Shown here: positions 35,914-49,600 of the stretch, in pieces
Position numbering within the stretch: position 1 is the stretch's first letter
Layout: each line of letters opens with the position of its first letter
From: Acanthosoma haemorrhoidale
Taxonomy: Eukaryota > Arthropoda > Insecta > Hemiptera > Acanthosomatidae
Direction of reading: 5' to 3'
Assembly: GCA_930367205.1 (NCBI GenBank)
Contig: CAKNEZ010000017.1
Span: 124,001 to 188,000, forward strand
Length of the DNA stretch: 64,000 nucleotides
The notes under the pieces: generated by a model
What the model was told of the DNA's origin: nothing
Databases searched by the model: none
The model's input: the letters and a program-made list of their open reading frames with translations, nothing else
Program-made: the position numbers and the translations under genes

Positions 35914-38365
35914 TAAGTTTGGATATTTTTGGCACAGAGGTGTGACAGTGAGAGTCTAGGTTTAGATGGTGTTGGCACAGAGGTGTGACAGTGAGAGTCT
36001 AGGTTTAGAGAGTGTTGGAACAAAGGTGTGACAGTAAGAACCTAGGTTTGGATCGTGTTTAATTAGTAGTGTGACAATTAAAGTCTATGTTGAGATTGTG
36101 CTGGAACAGGGGTGTGTTACAGTAATAGTCTAGGTTTAGAGGGTGCTGAAACATAGGTGTGACAGTTAGATCATAGGTTATGATCATGTTGAAACAGAGG
36201 GGTGTCACTAAGATCCAAGGATTAGGTAGCAATGGAACAAAAGTGTGACAGTGAGAGTCTAGGTTTGGATCTTGTTAGAACAGAAGTGTGACATTTAGAG
36301 TTTAGGTTTAGATTGTGTTGGAACAGGGGTGCTAAAGTAATAGTCTAGGTTTAGAGCGTGCTGAAACATAGGTGGGACGGTTAGAGCCTAGGTTAAGATC
36401 ATGTTAAAACAGAGGGGTGTCACTGAGATCCAAGGATTAGGTAGCAATGGAACAAAAGTGTGACAGTTAGAGTCTAGGTTTAGGTCGTGTAGGAACCAAG
36501 GCGTGACAGTTTAAGCCTAGGATTTGTGCGTGTTGGTACAAACGTGTAACAGTGAGAGTCTAGGTTTAGATCGTGTTAGAACAAAGGTGAGACGGTCAGA
36601 GTCTAGGTTTAGGTCGTGTAGGAACCGAGTTGTGGCAGTTAGAGTCTAGGTTAGGATCTTGTTGGAACAGAGGTTTGACAGTCATAATCTAGTTTTAGAG
36701 TGTGTTGGAACAGGAGTGTATCAGTTAGAACCTAGGTTTAGATCGTGTTGAAACAGAAGTGTGACATTTAGAGTCTAGGTTTAAATCGTGATGGAACCAA
36801 GGTGTGACAGTTAGAGTCTATGGTTAGATCGTGTTCGAACTGAGGTGTGACAGTTAGAGTCTAGGTTTAGAGCGTGTTGGAACAAAAGTGTATCAGTAAG
36901 AGCCTAGGTTTGGATCTTGTTAGAACAGAGGGGTGTCAGTGAGATCCAAGGATTAGATAGCAATGGAACAAAAGTGTGACAGTGAGAGTCTAGGTTTGGA
37001 TCTTGTTAGAACAGAAGTGTGACATTTAGAGTCTAGGTTTAGATTGTGTTGGAACAGGGGTGTTACAGTTATAGTCTAGGTTAGGATCTTGTTGGAACTG
37101 AGGTGTGACAGTTATAATCTAGGTTTAGAGCGTGTTGGAACAGAAGTGTATCAGTAAGAGCCTAGGTTTGGATCTTGTTAGAACAGAGGTGTGACAGTGA
37201 GAATCTAAGTTTAGATTGTTTTGGAACAAAGGTGTGACGCGTAAAGTCTAGGTTAGATTTAGTTGAAACAGAGGTTTGACAGTAATAGTCTAGGTTTAGA
37301 TTGTGTTGGAACAGGGGTGTTACAGTAATAGTCTAGGTTTAGAGCGTGCTGAAACATAGGTGGGACAGTTAGAGACTAGGTTAAGATCATGTTGAAACAG
37401 GGAGTGTCAGTGAGATCCAAAGATTAGATAGCAATGGAACAAAAGAGTGACATGAGAGTCTAGGGTTAGAGCGTGTTGGAACAGAAGTGTATCAGTTAGA
37501 GCCTAAGTTTGGATCTTTTTGGAACAGAGGTGTGACAGCGAGAGTCAGGGTTTAGATGGTGTTGGAACAAAGGTGTGACGGGTAAAGTCTAGGTTTAGAT
37601 TTAGTTGAAACAGAGGTGTGACAGTAATAGTCTAGGTTAGGATCTTGTTGGAACAGAGGTGTGACAGTTATAATCTAGGTTTAGAGCGTGTTGGAACAGA
37701 AGTGTATCTGTAAGAGCCTTGGTTTGGATCTTGTTAGAAGAAAAGTGTGACATTTAGAGTCTAGGTTTAGATTGTGTTGGAACAGGGGTGTTACAGTAAT
37801 AGTCTAGGTTTGGATCTTGTTAGAACAGAGGGGTGTCAGTGAGATCCAAGGATTAGATAGCAATGGAATAAAGGTGTGACGGGTAAAGTCTAGGTTTATA
37901 TTTAGGTGAAACAGAGGTGTGACAGTAATAGTCTAGGTTAGGATCTTGTTGGAACAGAGGTGTGAGAGTAACAATATAGGTTTAGAGCGTGTTGGAACAG
38001 AAGTGTATCAGTAAGAGCCTAGGTTTGGATCTTGTTAGAACAGAAGTGTGACATTTAGAGTCTAGGTTTAGATTGTGTTGGAACAAAGGTGTGACGAGTT
38101 ATGTCTAGGTTTAGATTTAGTTGGAACAGAGGTGTGACAGTAATAGTCTAGGTTAGGATCTTGTTGGAACAGAGGTGTGACGGTTATAATCTAACTTTAG
38201 AGCGTGTTGGAACAGAAGTGTATCAGTAAGAGCCTAGGTTTGGATCTTGTTAGAACAGAAGTGTGACATTTAGAGTCTAGGTTTAGATTGTGTTGGAACA
38301 AAGGTGTGACGAGTAAAGTCTAGGTTTAGATTTAGTTGGAGCAGATGTGTATCAGTAAGAACCTA
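35914..38365 (+). repeat. Block Z3 (copy A)
   Basis: Z3 matches Z2 at an offset of 4650 bp and Z1 at 17562 bp. Together with the first part of X4 it repeats 31264-34165, so the 4650-bp offset spans the border between super-unit copies A and B. Small differences from Z2 include CACTGAGATCCAAGGATTAGG near 36421. Confidence 0.85.
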
Positions 38366-40953
38366 GGTTTGGATCTTGTTAGAACAGAAGTGTGACATTT
38401 AGAGTCTAGGTTTAGATTGTGTTGGAACAGGGGTGTTACAGTAATAGTCTAGGTTCAGAGCGCTGTAAACATAGATGTGACGGTTAGATCCTAGGTTAAG
38501 ATCATGTTGAAGCAGAGGGGTGTCAGTGAGATCTAAGGATTAGGTAGAAATGAAACAAAAGTGTGACAGTGAGAGTCTAGGTATAGATCGTGTTGAAACA
38601 GAAGTGTGACATTTAGAGTCGAGGTTTAGAGTGTGATAAAACCAAGGTGTGACAGTTTAAGCCTAGGATTTGTGCGTGTTGGTACAAACGTGTAACAGTG
38701 AGAGTCTAGGTTTAGATCGTGTTAGAACATAGGTGAGAAAGTTAGAGTCTAGGTTTAGATCGTGTAGGAACCGAGATGTGACAGTTAGAGACTAGGTTTA
38801 GATCGTGTTGGAACAGAGGTGTGACATTTAGAGTCTAGGTTTAGATTGTGTTGGAACAGGAGTGTATCAGTTAGAACCTAGGTTTAGATCGTGTTGAAAC
38901 AGAAGTGTGACATTTAGAGTCTAGGTTTAAATCGTGATGGAACCAAGGTGTGACAGTTAGAGTCTATGGTTAGATCGTGTTCAAACTGAGGTGTGACAGT
39001 TAGAGTCAAGGTTTAGAGCGTGTTGGAACAGAAGTGTATCAGTAAGAGCCTAGGTTTGGATCTTGTTAGAACAGAGGGGTGTCAGTGAGATCCAAGGATT
39101 AGATAGCAATGGAACAAAGGTGTGACGGGTAAAGTCTAGGTTTATATTTAGGTAAAACAGAGGTGTGAGAGTAACAATCTAGGTTTAGAGCGTGTTGGAA
39201 CAGAAGTGTATCAGTAAGAGCCTAGGTTTGGATCTTGTTAGACCAGAAGTGATACATTTAGAGCCTAGGTTTAGATTGTGTTAGAACAAAGGTGTGACGA
39301 GTTATGTCTAGGTTTAGATTTAGTTGGAACAGAGGTGTGACAGTAATAGTCTAGGTTAGGATCTTGTTGGAACAGAGGTATGACAGTAATAATCTAGGTT
39401 TAGAGAGTGTTGGAACAAAGGTGTCACAGTAAGAACCTAGGTTTGGATCGTGTTTAATTAGTAGTGTGACAATTAAAGTCTATGTTGAGATTGTGCTGGA
39501 ATAGGGGTGTGTTACAGTAATAGTCTAGGTTTAGAGGGTGCTGAAACATAGGTGTGACAGTTAGATCATAGGTTATGATCATGTTGAAACAGAGGGGTGT
39601 CACTAGGTTTGGATCTTGTTAGAACAGAAGTTTGACATTTAGAGTCTAGGTTTAGATTGTGATGGAACCAAGGTGTGACAGTTAGAGTCTATGGTTAGAT
39701 CGTGTTCGTACTGAGGTGTGACAGTTAGAGTCTAGGTTTAGAGCGTTTTGGAACAGAAGTGTATCAGTAAGAGCCTAGGTTAGGATCTTGTTGGAACAGA
39801 GGTGTGACAGTTATAATCTAGGTATAGAGCGAGTTGGAACAAAGGTGTGACGAGTTATGTCTAGGTTTAGATTTAGTTGGAACAATGGTGTGACAGTAAT
39901 AGTCTAGGTTAGGATCTTGTTGGAACAGAGGTGTGACGGTTATAATCTAACTTTAGAGCGTGTTGAAACAGAAGTGTATCAGTTAGAGCCAAAGTTTGGA
40001 TATTTTTGGAACAGAGGTGTGACAGTGAGATCCAAAGATTAGATAGCAATGGAACAAAAGAGTGACAGTAAGAGTCTTGGTTTAGATATTGTTGAAACAG
40101 AGGTGTGACGGTTATAATCTAGGGTAAGAGCGTGTTGGAACAGAAGTGTATCAGTTAGAGCCTAAGTTTGGATCTTTTTGGAACAAAGGTGTGACAGTAA
40201 GAGTCTAGGTTTAGATGGTGTTGAAACAAAGGTGTGACGGGTAAAGTCTAGGTTTAGATTTAGTGGAACAGAGGTGTGACTGTAATAATCTAGGTTAAGA
40301 GAGTGTTGGAACAAAGGTGTGACAGTAAGAACCTAGGTTTGGATCGTGTTTAATTAGTAGTCTGACAATTAAGTCTATGTTGAGATTGTGCTAGAACAGG
40401 GGTGTGTTACAGTAATAGTCTAGGTTTAGAGGGTGCTGAAACATAGGTGTGACAGTTAGATCATAGGTTATGATCATGTTGAAACAGAGGGGAGTCACTA
40501 AGATCCAAGGATTCGGTAGCAATGGAACAAAAGTGTGACAGTGAGAGTCTAGGTTTGAATCTTGTTAGAACAGAAGTGGGACATTTAGAGTCTAGGTTTA
40601 GATTGTGTTGGAACAGGGGTATTACAGTTATAGTCTAGGTTAGAAACTTGTTGGAACAGAGGTGTGACAGTTATAATCTAGGTTTAGAGCGTGTTGGAAC
40701 AGAAGTGTATCAGTAAGAGCCTAGGTTTGGATCTTGTTAGAACAGAGGTGTGACAGTGAGAATCTAGGTTTAGATTGTGTTGGAAAAAAGGTGTGACAGG
40801 TAAAGTCTAGGTTAAGATTTAGTTGAAACAGAGGTATGACAGTAATAGTCTAGGTTAGGATCTTGTTGGAACAGAGGTGTGACAGTTATAATCTAGGTTT
40901 AGAGCGTGTTGGAACAGAAGTGTATCAGTAAGAGCCTTGGTTTGGATCTTGTT
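38366..40953 (+). repeat. Block X4 (copy B)
   Basis: X4 matches X1, with markers at 39450 and 40346 (896 bp apart). It lacks the same first two-unit segment as X1 (near 39380) but keeps the second one (39765-39850). It has its own 51-bp deletion at 39604, where GTGTCACTAGGTTTGG replaces a whole CAAGGATTAGG unit, with CTA repeated at both edges of the lost segment. Its GTTAGAAACTTGTTGG unit near 40640 replaces GTTAGGATCTTGTTGG of X1 near 14815. Confidence 0.85.
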
Positions 40954-42466
40954 AGAACAGAAGTGTGACATTTAGAGTCTAGGTTTAGATTGTGTTGGAA
41001 CAGAGGTGTGACAGTAATAGTCTAGGTTTAGAGCGTGCTGAAACATAGGTGGGACGGTTAGAGCCTAGGTTAAGATCATGTTGAAACAGAGGGGTGTCAG
41101 TGAGATCCGAAGATTAGATAGCAATGGAACAAAAGAGTGACAGTGAGAGTCTAGGTTTAGATATTGTAGAAACAGAGGTGTGACGGTTATAATCTAGGGT
41201 AAGAGCGTGTTGGAACAGAAGTGTATCAGTTAGAGCCTAAGTTTGGATCTTTTTGGAACAGAGGTGTGACAGTGAGAATCTAGGTTTAGATGGTGTTGGA
41301 ACAAAGGTGTGACGTGTAAAGTCTAGGTTTAGATTTAGTTGAAACAAAGGTGTGACTGGTACAGTCTAGGTTTAGATTTAGTTGGAACAGAGGTGTGACA
41401 GTAATAGTCTAGGTTTAGATTGTGTTGGAACAGGGGTATTACAGTTATAGTCTAGGTTAGAAACTTGTTGGAACAGAGGTGTGACAGTTATAATCTAGGT
41501 TTAGAGCGTGTTGGAACAGAAGTGTATCAGTAAGAGCCTAGGTTTGGATCTTGTTAGAACAGAGGTGTGACAGTGAGAATCTAGGTTTAGATTGTGTTGG
41601 AAAAAAGGTGTGACAGGTAAAGTCTAGGTTAAGATTTAGTTGAAACAGAGGTATGACAGTAATAGTCTAGGTTAGGATCTTGTTGGAACAGAGGTGTGAC
41701 AGTTATAATCTAGGTTTAGAGCGTGTTGGAACAGATGTGTATCAGTAAGAGCCTTGGTTTGGATCCTGTTAGAACAGAAGTGTGACAGTGAGAATCTAGG
41801 TTTAGATTGTGTTGGAACAAAGGTATGACGGGTAAAGTCTAGGTTAAGATTTAGTTGAAACAGAGGTGTGACAGTAATAGTCTAGGTTAGGATCTTGTTG
41901 GAACAGAGGTGTGACAGTTATAATCTAGGTTTAGAGCGTGTTGGAACAGAAGTGTATCAGTAAGAGCCTTGGTTTAGATCTTGTTAGAAGAAAAGTGTGA
42001 CATTTAGAGTCTAGGTTTAGATTGTGTTGGAACAAAGGTGTGACGAGTAAAGTCTAGGTTTAGATTTAGTTGGAGCAGATGTGTATCAGTAAGAACCTAG
42101 GTTTGGATCTTGTTAGAACAGAAGTGTGACATTTAGAGTCTAGGTTTAGATTGTGTTGGAACAGGGGTATTACAGTTATAGTCTAGGTTCAGAGCGCTGT
42201 AAAACATAGATGTGACGGTTAGATCCTAGGTTAAGATCATGTTGAAGCAGAGGGGTGTCAGTGAGATCTAAGGATTAGGTAGAAATGAAACAAAAGTGTG
42301 ACAGTGAGAGTCTAGGTATAGATCGTGTTGAAACTGAAGTGTGACATTTAGAGTCGAGGTTTAGAGTGTGATAAAACCAAGGTGTGACAGTTTAAGCATA
42401 GGATTTGTGCGTGTTGGTACAAACGTGTAACAGTGAGAGTCTTAGAACATAGGTTAGGATCTTGTT
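40954..42466 (+). repeat. Block Y4 (copy B, equals Y1)
   Basis: This block matches Y1 at 25826 bp. Differences include CAGAGGTGTGACAG near 41001 for CAGGGGTGTTACAG, GACAGTGAGAATC near 41267 for GACAGTTAGAGTC, and ACAGATGTGTATC near 41732 for ACAGAAGTGTATC. Confidence 0.82.
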
Positions 42467-44177
42467 AGAACAGAAGTGTGACATTTAGAGTCTAGGTTTA
42501 GATTGTGTTGGAACAGGGGTGTTACAGTAATAGTCTAGGTTTAGAGCGTGCTGAAACATAGGTGGGACGGTGAGAGCCTAGGTTAAGATCATGTTGAAAC
42601 AGAGGGGTGTCAGTGAGATCCGAAGATTAGATAGCAATGGAACAAAAGAGTGACAGTGAGAGTCTAGGTTTAGATATTGTAGAAACAGAGGTGTGACGGT
42701 TATAATCTAGGGTAAGAGCGTGTTGGAACAGAAGTGTATCAGTTAGAGCCTAAGTTTGGATCTTTTTGGAACAGAGGTGTGACAGTTAGAGTCTAGGTTT
42801 AGATGGTGTTGGAACAAAGGTGTGACGTGTAAAGTCTAGGTTTAGATTTAGTTGAAACAAAGGTGTGACTGGTACAGTCTAGGTTTAGATTTAGTTGGAA
42901 CAGAGGTGTGACAGTAATAGTCTAGGTTTAGATTGTGTTGGAACAGGGGTATTACAGTTATAGTCTAGGTTAGAAACTTGTTGGAACAGAGGTGTGACAG
43001 TTATAATCTAGGTTTAGAGCGTGTTGGAACAGAAGTGTATCAGTAAGAGCCTAGGTTTGGATCTTGTTAGAACAGAGGTGTGACAGTGAGAATCTAGGTT
43101 TAGATTGTGTTGGAAAAAAGGTGTGACAGGTAAAGTCTAGGTTAAGATTTAGTTGAAACAGAGGTATGACAGTAATAGTCTAGGTTAGGATCTTGTTGGA
43201 ACAGAGGTGTGACAGTTATAATCTAGGTTTAGAGCGTGTTGGAACAGAAGTGTATCAGTAAGAGCCTTGGTTTGGATCCTGTTAGAACAGAAGTGTGACA
43301 GTGAGAATCTAGGTTTAGATTGTGTTGGAACAAAGGTATGACGGGTTATGTCTAGGTTTAGATTTAGTTGGAACAGAGGTGTGACAGTAATAGTCTAGGT
43401 TAGGATCTTGTTGGAACAAAGGTGTGACGAGTAAAGTCTAGGTTTAGATTTAGTTGGAGCAGATGTGTATCAGTAAGAACCTAGGTTTGGATCTTGTTAG
43501 AACAGAAGTGTGACATTTAGAGTCTAGGTTTAGATTGTGTTGGAACCGGGGTGTTACAGTAATAGTCTAGGTTCAGAGCGCTGTAAAACATAGATGTGAC
43601 GGTTAGATCCTAGGTTAAGATCATGTTGAAGCAGAGGGGTGTCAGTGAGATCTAAGGATTAGGTAGAAATGAAACAAAAGTGTGACAGTGAGAGTCTAGG
43701 TATAGATCGTGTTGAAACTGAAGTGTGACATTTAGAGTCGAGGTTTAGAGTGTGATAAAACCAAGGTGTGACAGTTTAAGCATAGGATTTGTGCGTGTTG
43801 GTACAAACGTGTAACAGTGAGAGTCTTAGAACATAGGTTAGGATCTTGTTGGAACAGAGGTTTAACAAAGAGAGTCTAGGTATAGATCGTATTGTAACTA
43901 AGGTGTGACAGTAAGAACCTAGGTTTAGATCGCGTTGAAACAGAAGTCTGACATTTAGAGTCTAGGTTTAGATCGTGATGGAACCAAGGTGTGACAGTTT
44001 AAGCCTAGGTTTTGTGCGTGTTAGAAAAAACGTGTAACAGTGAGAGTCTAGGTTTAGATTGTGTTGGAACAGAGGTGTGACAGTAATAGTCTAGGTTAGG
44101 ATCTTGTTGGAACAGAGGTGTGACGGTTATAATCTAACTTTAGAGCGTGTTGGAACAGAAGTGTATCAGTTAGAGCC
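42467..44177 (+). repeat. Block Y4' and w (copy B)
   Basis: This block matches 16641-18351 at 25826 bp, including the rare GACGGTGAGAGCC at 16740 and 42566, GGAACCGGGGTG near 17717 and 43543, and the shortened GAGTCTTAGAACATAGG units at 42437 (just before the block) and 43821. Confidence 0.84.
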
Positions 44178-46629
44178 TAAGTTTGGATATTTTTGGCACA
44201 GAGGTGTGACAGTGAGAGTCTAGGTTTAGATGGTGTTGGCACAGAGGTGTGACAGTGAGAGTCTAGGTTTAGAGAGTGTTGGAACAAAGGTGTGACAGTA
44301 AGAACCTAGGTTTGGATCGTGTTTAATTAGTAGTGTGACAATTAAAGTCTATGTTGAGATTGTGCTGGAACAGGGGTGTGTTACAGTAATAGTCTAGGTT
44401 TAGAGGGTGCTGAAACATAGGTGTGACAGTTAGATCATAGGTTATGATCATGTTGAAACAGAGGGGTGTCACTAAGATCCAAGGATTAGGTAGCAATGGA
44501 ACAAAAGTGTGACAGTGAGAGTCTAGGTTTGGATCTTGTTAGAACAGAAGTGTGACATTTAGAGTTTAGGTTTAGATTGTGTTGGAACAGGGGTGCTAAA
44601 GTAATAGTCTAGGTTTAGAGCGTGCTGAAACATAGGTGGGACGGTTAGAGCCTAGGTTAAGATCATGTTAAAACAGAGGGGTGTCAGTGAGATCCAAGGA
44701 TTAGATAGCAATGGAACAAAAGTGTGACAGTTAGAGTCTAGGTTTAGGTCGTGTAGGAACCAAGGCGTGACAGTTTAAGCCTAGGATTTGTGCGTGTTGG
44801 TACAAACGTGTAACAGTGAGAGTCTAGGTTTAGATCGTGTTAGAACAAAGGTGAGACGGTCAGAGTCTAGGTTTAGGTCGTGTAGGAACCGAGTTGTGGC
44901 AGTTAGAGTCTAGGTTAGGATCTTGTTGGAACAGAGGTTTGACAGTCATAATCTAGTTTTAGAGTGTGTTGGAACAGGAGTGTATCAGTTAGAACCTAGG
45001 TTTAGATCGTGTTGAAACAGAAGTGTGACATTTAGAGTCTAGGTTTAAATCGTGATGGAACCAAGGTGTGACAGTTAGAGTCTATGGTTAGATCGTGTTC
45101 GAACTGAGGTGTGACAGTTAGAGTCTAGGTTTAGAGCGTGTTGGAACAAAAGTGTATCAGTAAGAGCCTAGGTTTGGATCTTGTTAGAACAGAGGGGTGT
45201 CAGTGAGATCCAAGGATTAGATAGCAATGGAACAAAAGTGTGACAGTTAGAGTCTAGGTTTGGATCTTGTTAGAACAGAAGTGTGACATTTAGAGTCTAG
45301 GTTTAGATTGTGTTGGAACAGAGGTGTTACAGTTATAGTCTAGGTTAGGATCTTGTTGGAACTGAGGTGTGACAGTTATAATCTAGGTTTAGAGCGTGTT
45401 GGAACAGAAGTGTATCAGTAAGAGCCTAGGTTTGGATCTTGTTAGAACAGAGGTGTGACAGTGAGAATCTAAGTTTAGATTGTTTTGGAACAAAGGTGTG
45501 ACGCGTAAAGTCTAGGTTAGATTTAGTTGAAACAGAGGTTTGACAGTAATAGTCTAGGTTTAGATTGTGTTGGAACAGGGGTGTTACAGTAATAGTCTAG
45601 GTTTAGAGCGTGCTGAAACATAGGTGGGACAGTTAGAGACTAGGTTAAGATCATGTTGAAACAGGGAGTGTCAGTGAGATCCAAAGATTAGATAGCAATG
45701 GAACAAAAGAGTGACATGAGAGTCTAGGGTTAGAGCGTGTTGGAACAGAAGTGTATCAGTTAGAGCCTAAGTTTGGATCTTTTTGGAACAGAGGTGTGAC
45801 AGCGAGAGTCAGGGTTTAGATGGTGTTGGAACAAAGGTGTGACGGGTAAAGTCTAGGTTTAGATTTAGTTGAAACAGAGGTGTGACAGTAATAGTCTAGG
45901 TTAGGATCTTGTTGGAACAGAGGTGTGACAGTTATAATCTAGGTTTAGAGCGTGTTGGAACAGAAGTGTATCTGTAAGAGCCTTGGTTTGGATCTTGTTA
46001 GAAGAAAAGTGTGACATTTAGAGTCTAGGTTTAGATTGTGTTGGAACAGGGGTGTTACAGTAATAGTCTAGGTTTGGATCTTGTTAGAACAGAGGGGTGT
46101 CAGTGAGATCCAAGGATTAGATAGCAATGGAACAAAGGTGTGACGGGTAAAGTCTAGGTTTATATTTAGGTGAAACAGAGGTGTGACAGTAATAGTCTAG
46201 GTTAGGATCTTGTTGGAACAGAGGTGTGAGAGTAACAATATAGGTTTAGAGCGTGTTAGAACAGAAGTGTATCAGTAAGAGCCTAGGTTTGGATCTTGTT
46301 AGAACAGAAGTGTGACATTTAGAGTCTAGGTTTAGATTGTGTTGGAACAAAGGTGTGACGAGTTATGTCTAGGTTTAGATTTAGTTGGAACAGAGGTGTG
46401 ACAGTAATAGTCTAGGTTAGGATCTTGTTGGAACAGAGGTGTGACGGTTATAATCTAACTTTAGAGCGTGTTGGAACAGAAGTGTATCAGTAAGAGCCTA
46501 GGTTTGGATCTTGTTAGAACAGAAGTGTGACATTTAGAGTCTAGGTTTAGATTGTGTTGGAACAAAGGTGTGACGAGTAAAGTCTAGGTTTAGATTTAGT
46601 TGGAGCAGATGTGTATCAGTAAGAACCTA
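44178..46629 (+). repeat. Block Z4 (copy B, equals Z1)
   Basis: This block matches Z1 at 25826 bp, with its marker at 44319. Substitutions against Z1 include GAGTTTAGG near 44565, a variant it shares with Z2 and Z5 instead, and GACAGTTAGAGTC near 45242 for GACAGTGAGAGTC. Confidence 0.85.
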
Positions 46630-49600
46630 GGTTTGGATCTTGTTAGAACAGAAGTGTGACATTTAGAGTCTAGGTTTAGATTGTGTTGGAACAGGGGTGT
46701 TACAGTAATAGTCTAGGTTCAGAGCGCTGTAAACATAGATGTGACGGTTAGATCCTAGGTTAAGATCATGTTGGAGCAGAGGGGTGTCAGTGAGATCTAA
46801 GGATTAGGTAGAAATGAAACAAAAGTGTGACAGTGAGAGTCTAGGTATAGATCGTGTTGAAACAGAAGTGTGACATTTAGAGTCGAGGTTTAGAGTGTGA
46901 TAAAACCAAGGTGTGACAGTTTAAGCCTAGGATTTGTGCGTGTTGGTACAAACGTGTAACAGTGAGAGTCTAGGTTTAGATCGTGTTAGAACATAGGTGA
47001 GAAAGTTAGAGTCTAGGTTTAGATCGTGTAGGAACCGAGATGTGACAGTTAGAGTCTAGGTTTAGATCGTGTTGGAACAGAGGTGTGACATTTAGAGTCT
47101 AGGTTTAGATTGTGTTGGAACAGGAGTGTATCAGTTAGAACCTAGGTTTAGATCGTGTTGAAACAGAAGTGTGACATTTAGAGTCTAGGTTTAAATCGTG
47201 ATGGAACCAAGGTGTGACAGTTAGAGTCTATGGTTAGATCGTGTTCAAACTGAGGTGTGACAGTTAGAGTCAAGGTTTAGAGCGTGTTGGAACAGAAGTG
47301 TATCAGTAAGAGCCTAGGTTTGGATCTTGTTAGAACAGAGGGGTGTCAGTGAGATCCAAGGATTAGATAGCAATGGAACAAAGGTGTGACGGGTAAAGTC
47401 TAGGTTTATATTTAGGTAAAACAGAGGTGTGAGAGTAACAATCTAGGTTTAGAGCGTGTTGGAACAGAAGTGTATCAGTAAGAGCCTAGGTTTGGATCTT
47501 GTTAGACCAGAAGTGATACATTTAGAGCCTAGGTTTAGATTGTGTTAGAACAAAGGTGTGACGAGTTATGTCTAGGTTTAGATTTAGTTGGAACAGGGGT
47601 GTGACAGTAATAGTCTAGGTTGGGATCTTGTTGGAACAGAGGTATGGCGGTTATAATCTAACTTTAGAGCGTGTTGGAACAGAAGTGTATCAGTTAGAGC
47701 CTAAGTTTGGATATTTTTGGAACAGAGGTGTGACAGTAATAATCTAGGTTTAGAGAGTGTTGGAACAAAGGTGTCACAGTAAGAACCTAGGTTTGGATCG
47801 TGTTTAATTAGTAGTGTGACAATTAAAGTCTATGTTGAGATTGTGCTGGAATAGGGGTGTGTTACAGTAATAGTCTAGGTTTAGAGGGTGCTGAAACATA
47901 GGTGTGACAGTTAGATCATAGGTTATGATCATGTTGAAACAGAGGGGTGTCACTAAGATCCAAGGATTAGGTAGCAATGGAACAAAAGTGTGACAGTGAG
48001 AGTCTAGGTTTGGATCTTGTTAGAACAGAAGTTTGACATTTAGAGTCTAGGTTTAGATTGTGATGGAACCAAGGTGTGACAGTTAGAGTCTATGGTTAGA
48101 TCGTGTTCGTACTGAGGTGTGACAGTTAGAGTCTAGGTTTAGAGCGTTTTGGAACAGAAGTGTATCAGTAAGAGCCTAGGTTAGGATCTTGTTGGAACAG
48201 AGGTGTGACAGTTATAATCTAGGTTTAGAGCGTGTTGGAACAAAGGTGTGACGAGTTATGTCTAGGTTTAGATTTAGTTGGAACAGAGGTGTGACAGTAA
48301 TAGTCTAGGTTAGGATCTTGTTGGAACAGAGGTGTGACGGTTATAATCTAACTTTAGAGCGTGTTGAAACAGAAGTGTATCAGTTAGAGCCTAAGTTTGG
48401 ATATTTTTGGAACAGAGGTGTGACAGTGAGATCCAAAGATTAGATAGCAATGGAACAAAAGAGTGACAGTAAGAGTCTAGGTTTAGATAATGTTGAAACA
48501 GAGGTGTGACGGTTATAATCTAGGGTAAGAGCGTGTTGGAACAGAAGTGTATCAGTTAGAGCCTAAGTTTGGATCTTTTTGGAACAAAGGTGTGACAGTA
48601 AGAGTCTAGGTTTAGATGGTGTTGAAACAAAGGTGTGACGGGTAAAGTCTAGGTTTAGATTTAGTGGAACAGAGGTGTGACTGTAATAATCTAGGTTAAG
48701 AGAGTGTTGGAACAAAGGTGTGACAGTAAGAACCTAGGTTTGGATCGTGTTTAATTAGTAGTCTGACAATTAAGTCTATGTTGAGATTGTGCTAGAACAG
48801 GGGTGTGTTACAGTAATAGTCTAGGTTTAGAGGGTGCTGAAACATAGGTGTGACAGTTAGATCATAGGTTATGATCATGTTGAAACAGAGGGGAGTCACT
48901 AAGATCCAAGGATTCGGTAGCAATGGAACAAAAGTGTGACAGTGAGAGTCTAGGTTTGAATCTTGTTAGAACAGAAGTGGGACATTTAGAGTCTAGGTTT
49001 AGATTGTGTTGGAACAGGGGTATTACAGTTATAGTCTAGGTTTGGATCTTGTTGGAACAGAGGTGTGACAGTTATAATCTAGGTTTAGAGCGTGTTGGAA
49101 CAGAAGTGTATCAGTAAGAGCCTAGGTTTGGATCTTGTTAGAACAGAGGTGTGACAGTGAGAATCTAGGTTTAGATTGTGTTGGAAAAAAGGTGTGACAG
49201 GTAAAGTCTAGGTTAAGATTTAGTTGAAACAGAGGTATGACAGTAATAGTCTAGGTTAGGATCTTGTTGGAACAGAGGTGTGACAGTTATAATCTAGGTT
49301 TAGAGCGTGTTGGAACAGAAGTGTATCAGTAAGAGCCTTGGTTTGGATCTTGTTAGAACAGAAGTGTGACATTTAGAGTCTAGGTTTAGATTGTGTTGGA
49401 ACAGGGGTGTTACAGTAATAGTCTAGGTTCAGAGCGCTGTAATACATAGATGTGACGGGTAGATCCTAGGTTAAGATCATGTTGAAGCAGAGGGGTGTCA
49501 GTGAGATCTAAGGATTAGGTAGAAATGAAACAAAAGTGTGACAGTGAGAGTCTAGGTATAGATCGTGTTGAAACCGAAGTGTGACATTTAGAGTCGAGGT

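Larger units (their letters stand above)
12575..38365 (+). repeat. Super-unit copy A (~25.8 kb higher-order repeat)
   Basis: Copy A aligns with copy B along its whole visible length. The TTAATTAGTAG marker (counted at GTGTTTAATT) lies at 13659, 14520, 18493, 21974, 22921, 28299, 29246, 31405 and 36055. In copy B it lies at 39450, 40346, 44319, 47800, 48747, 54125, 55072, 57231 and 61881. Eight pairs differ by 25826 bp and the first by 25791 bp. 25826 bp is about 600 units. Other markers agree, for example GACATGAGAG at 25011 and 26212 against 50837 and 52038. The left border is where copy A stops matching copy B exactly (GAGCCTAAGTTTGG here, GAACCTAGGTTTGG at 38366). Confidence 0.9.
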
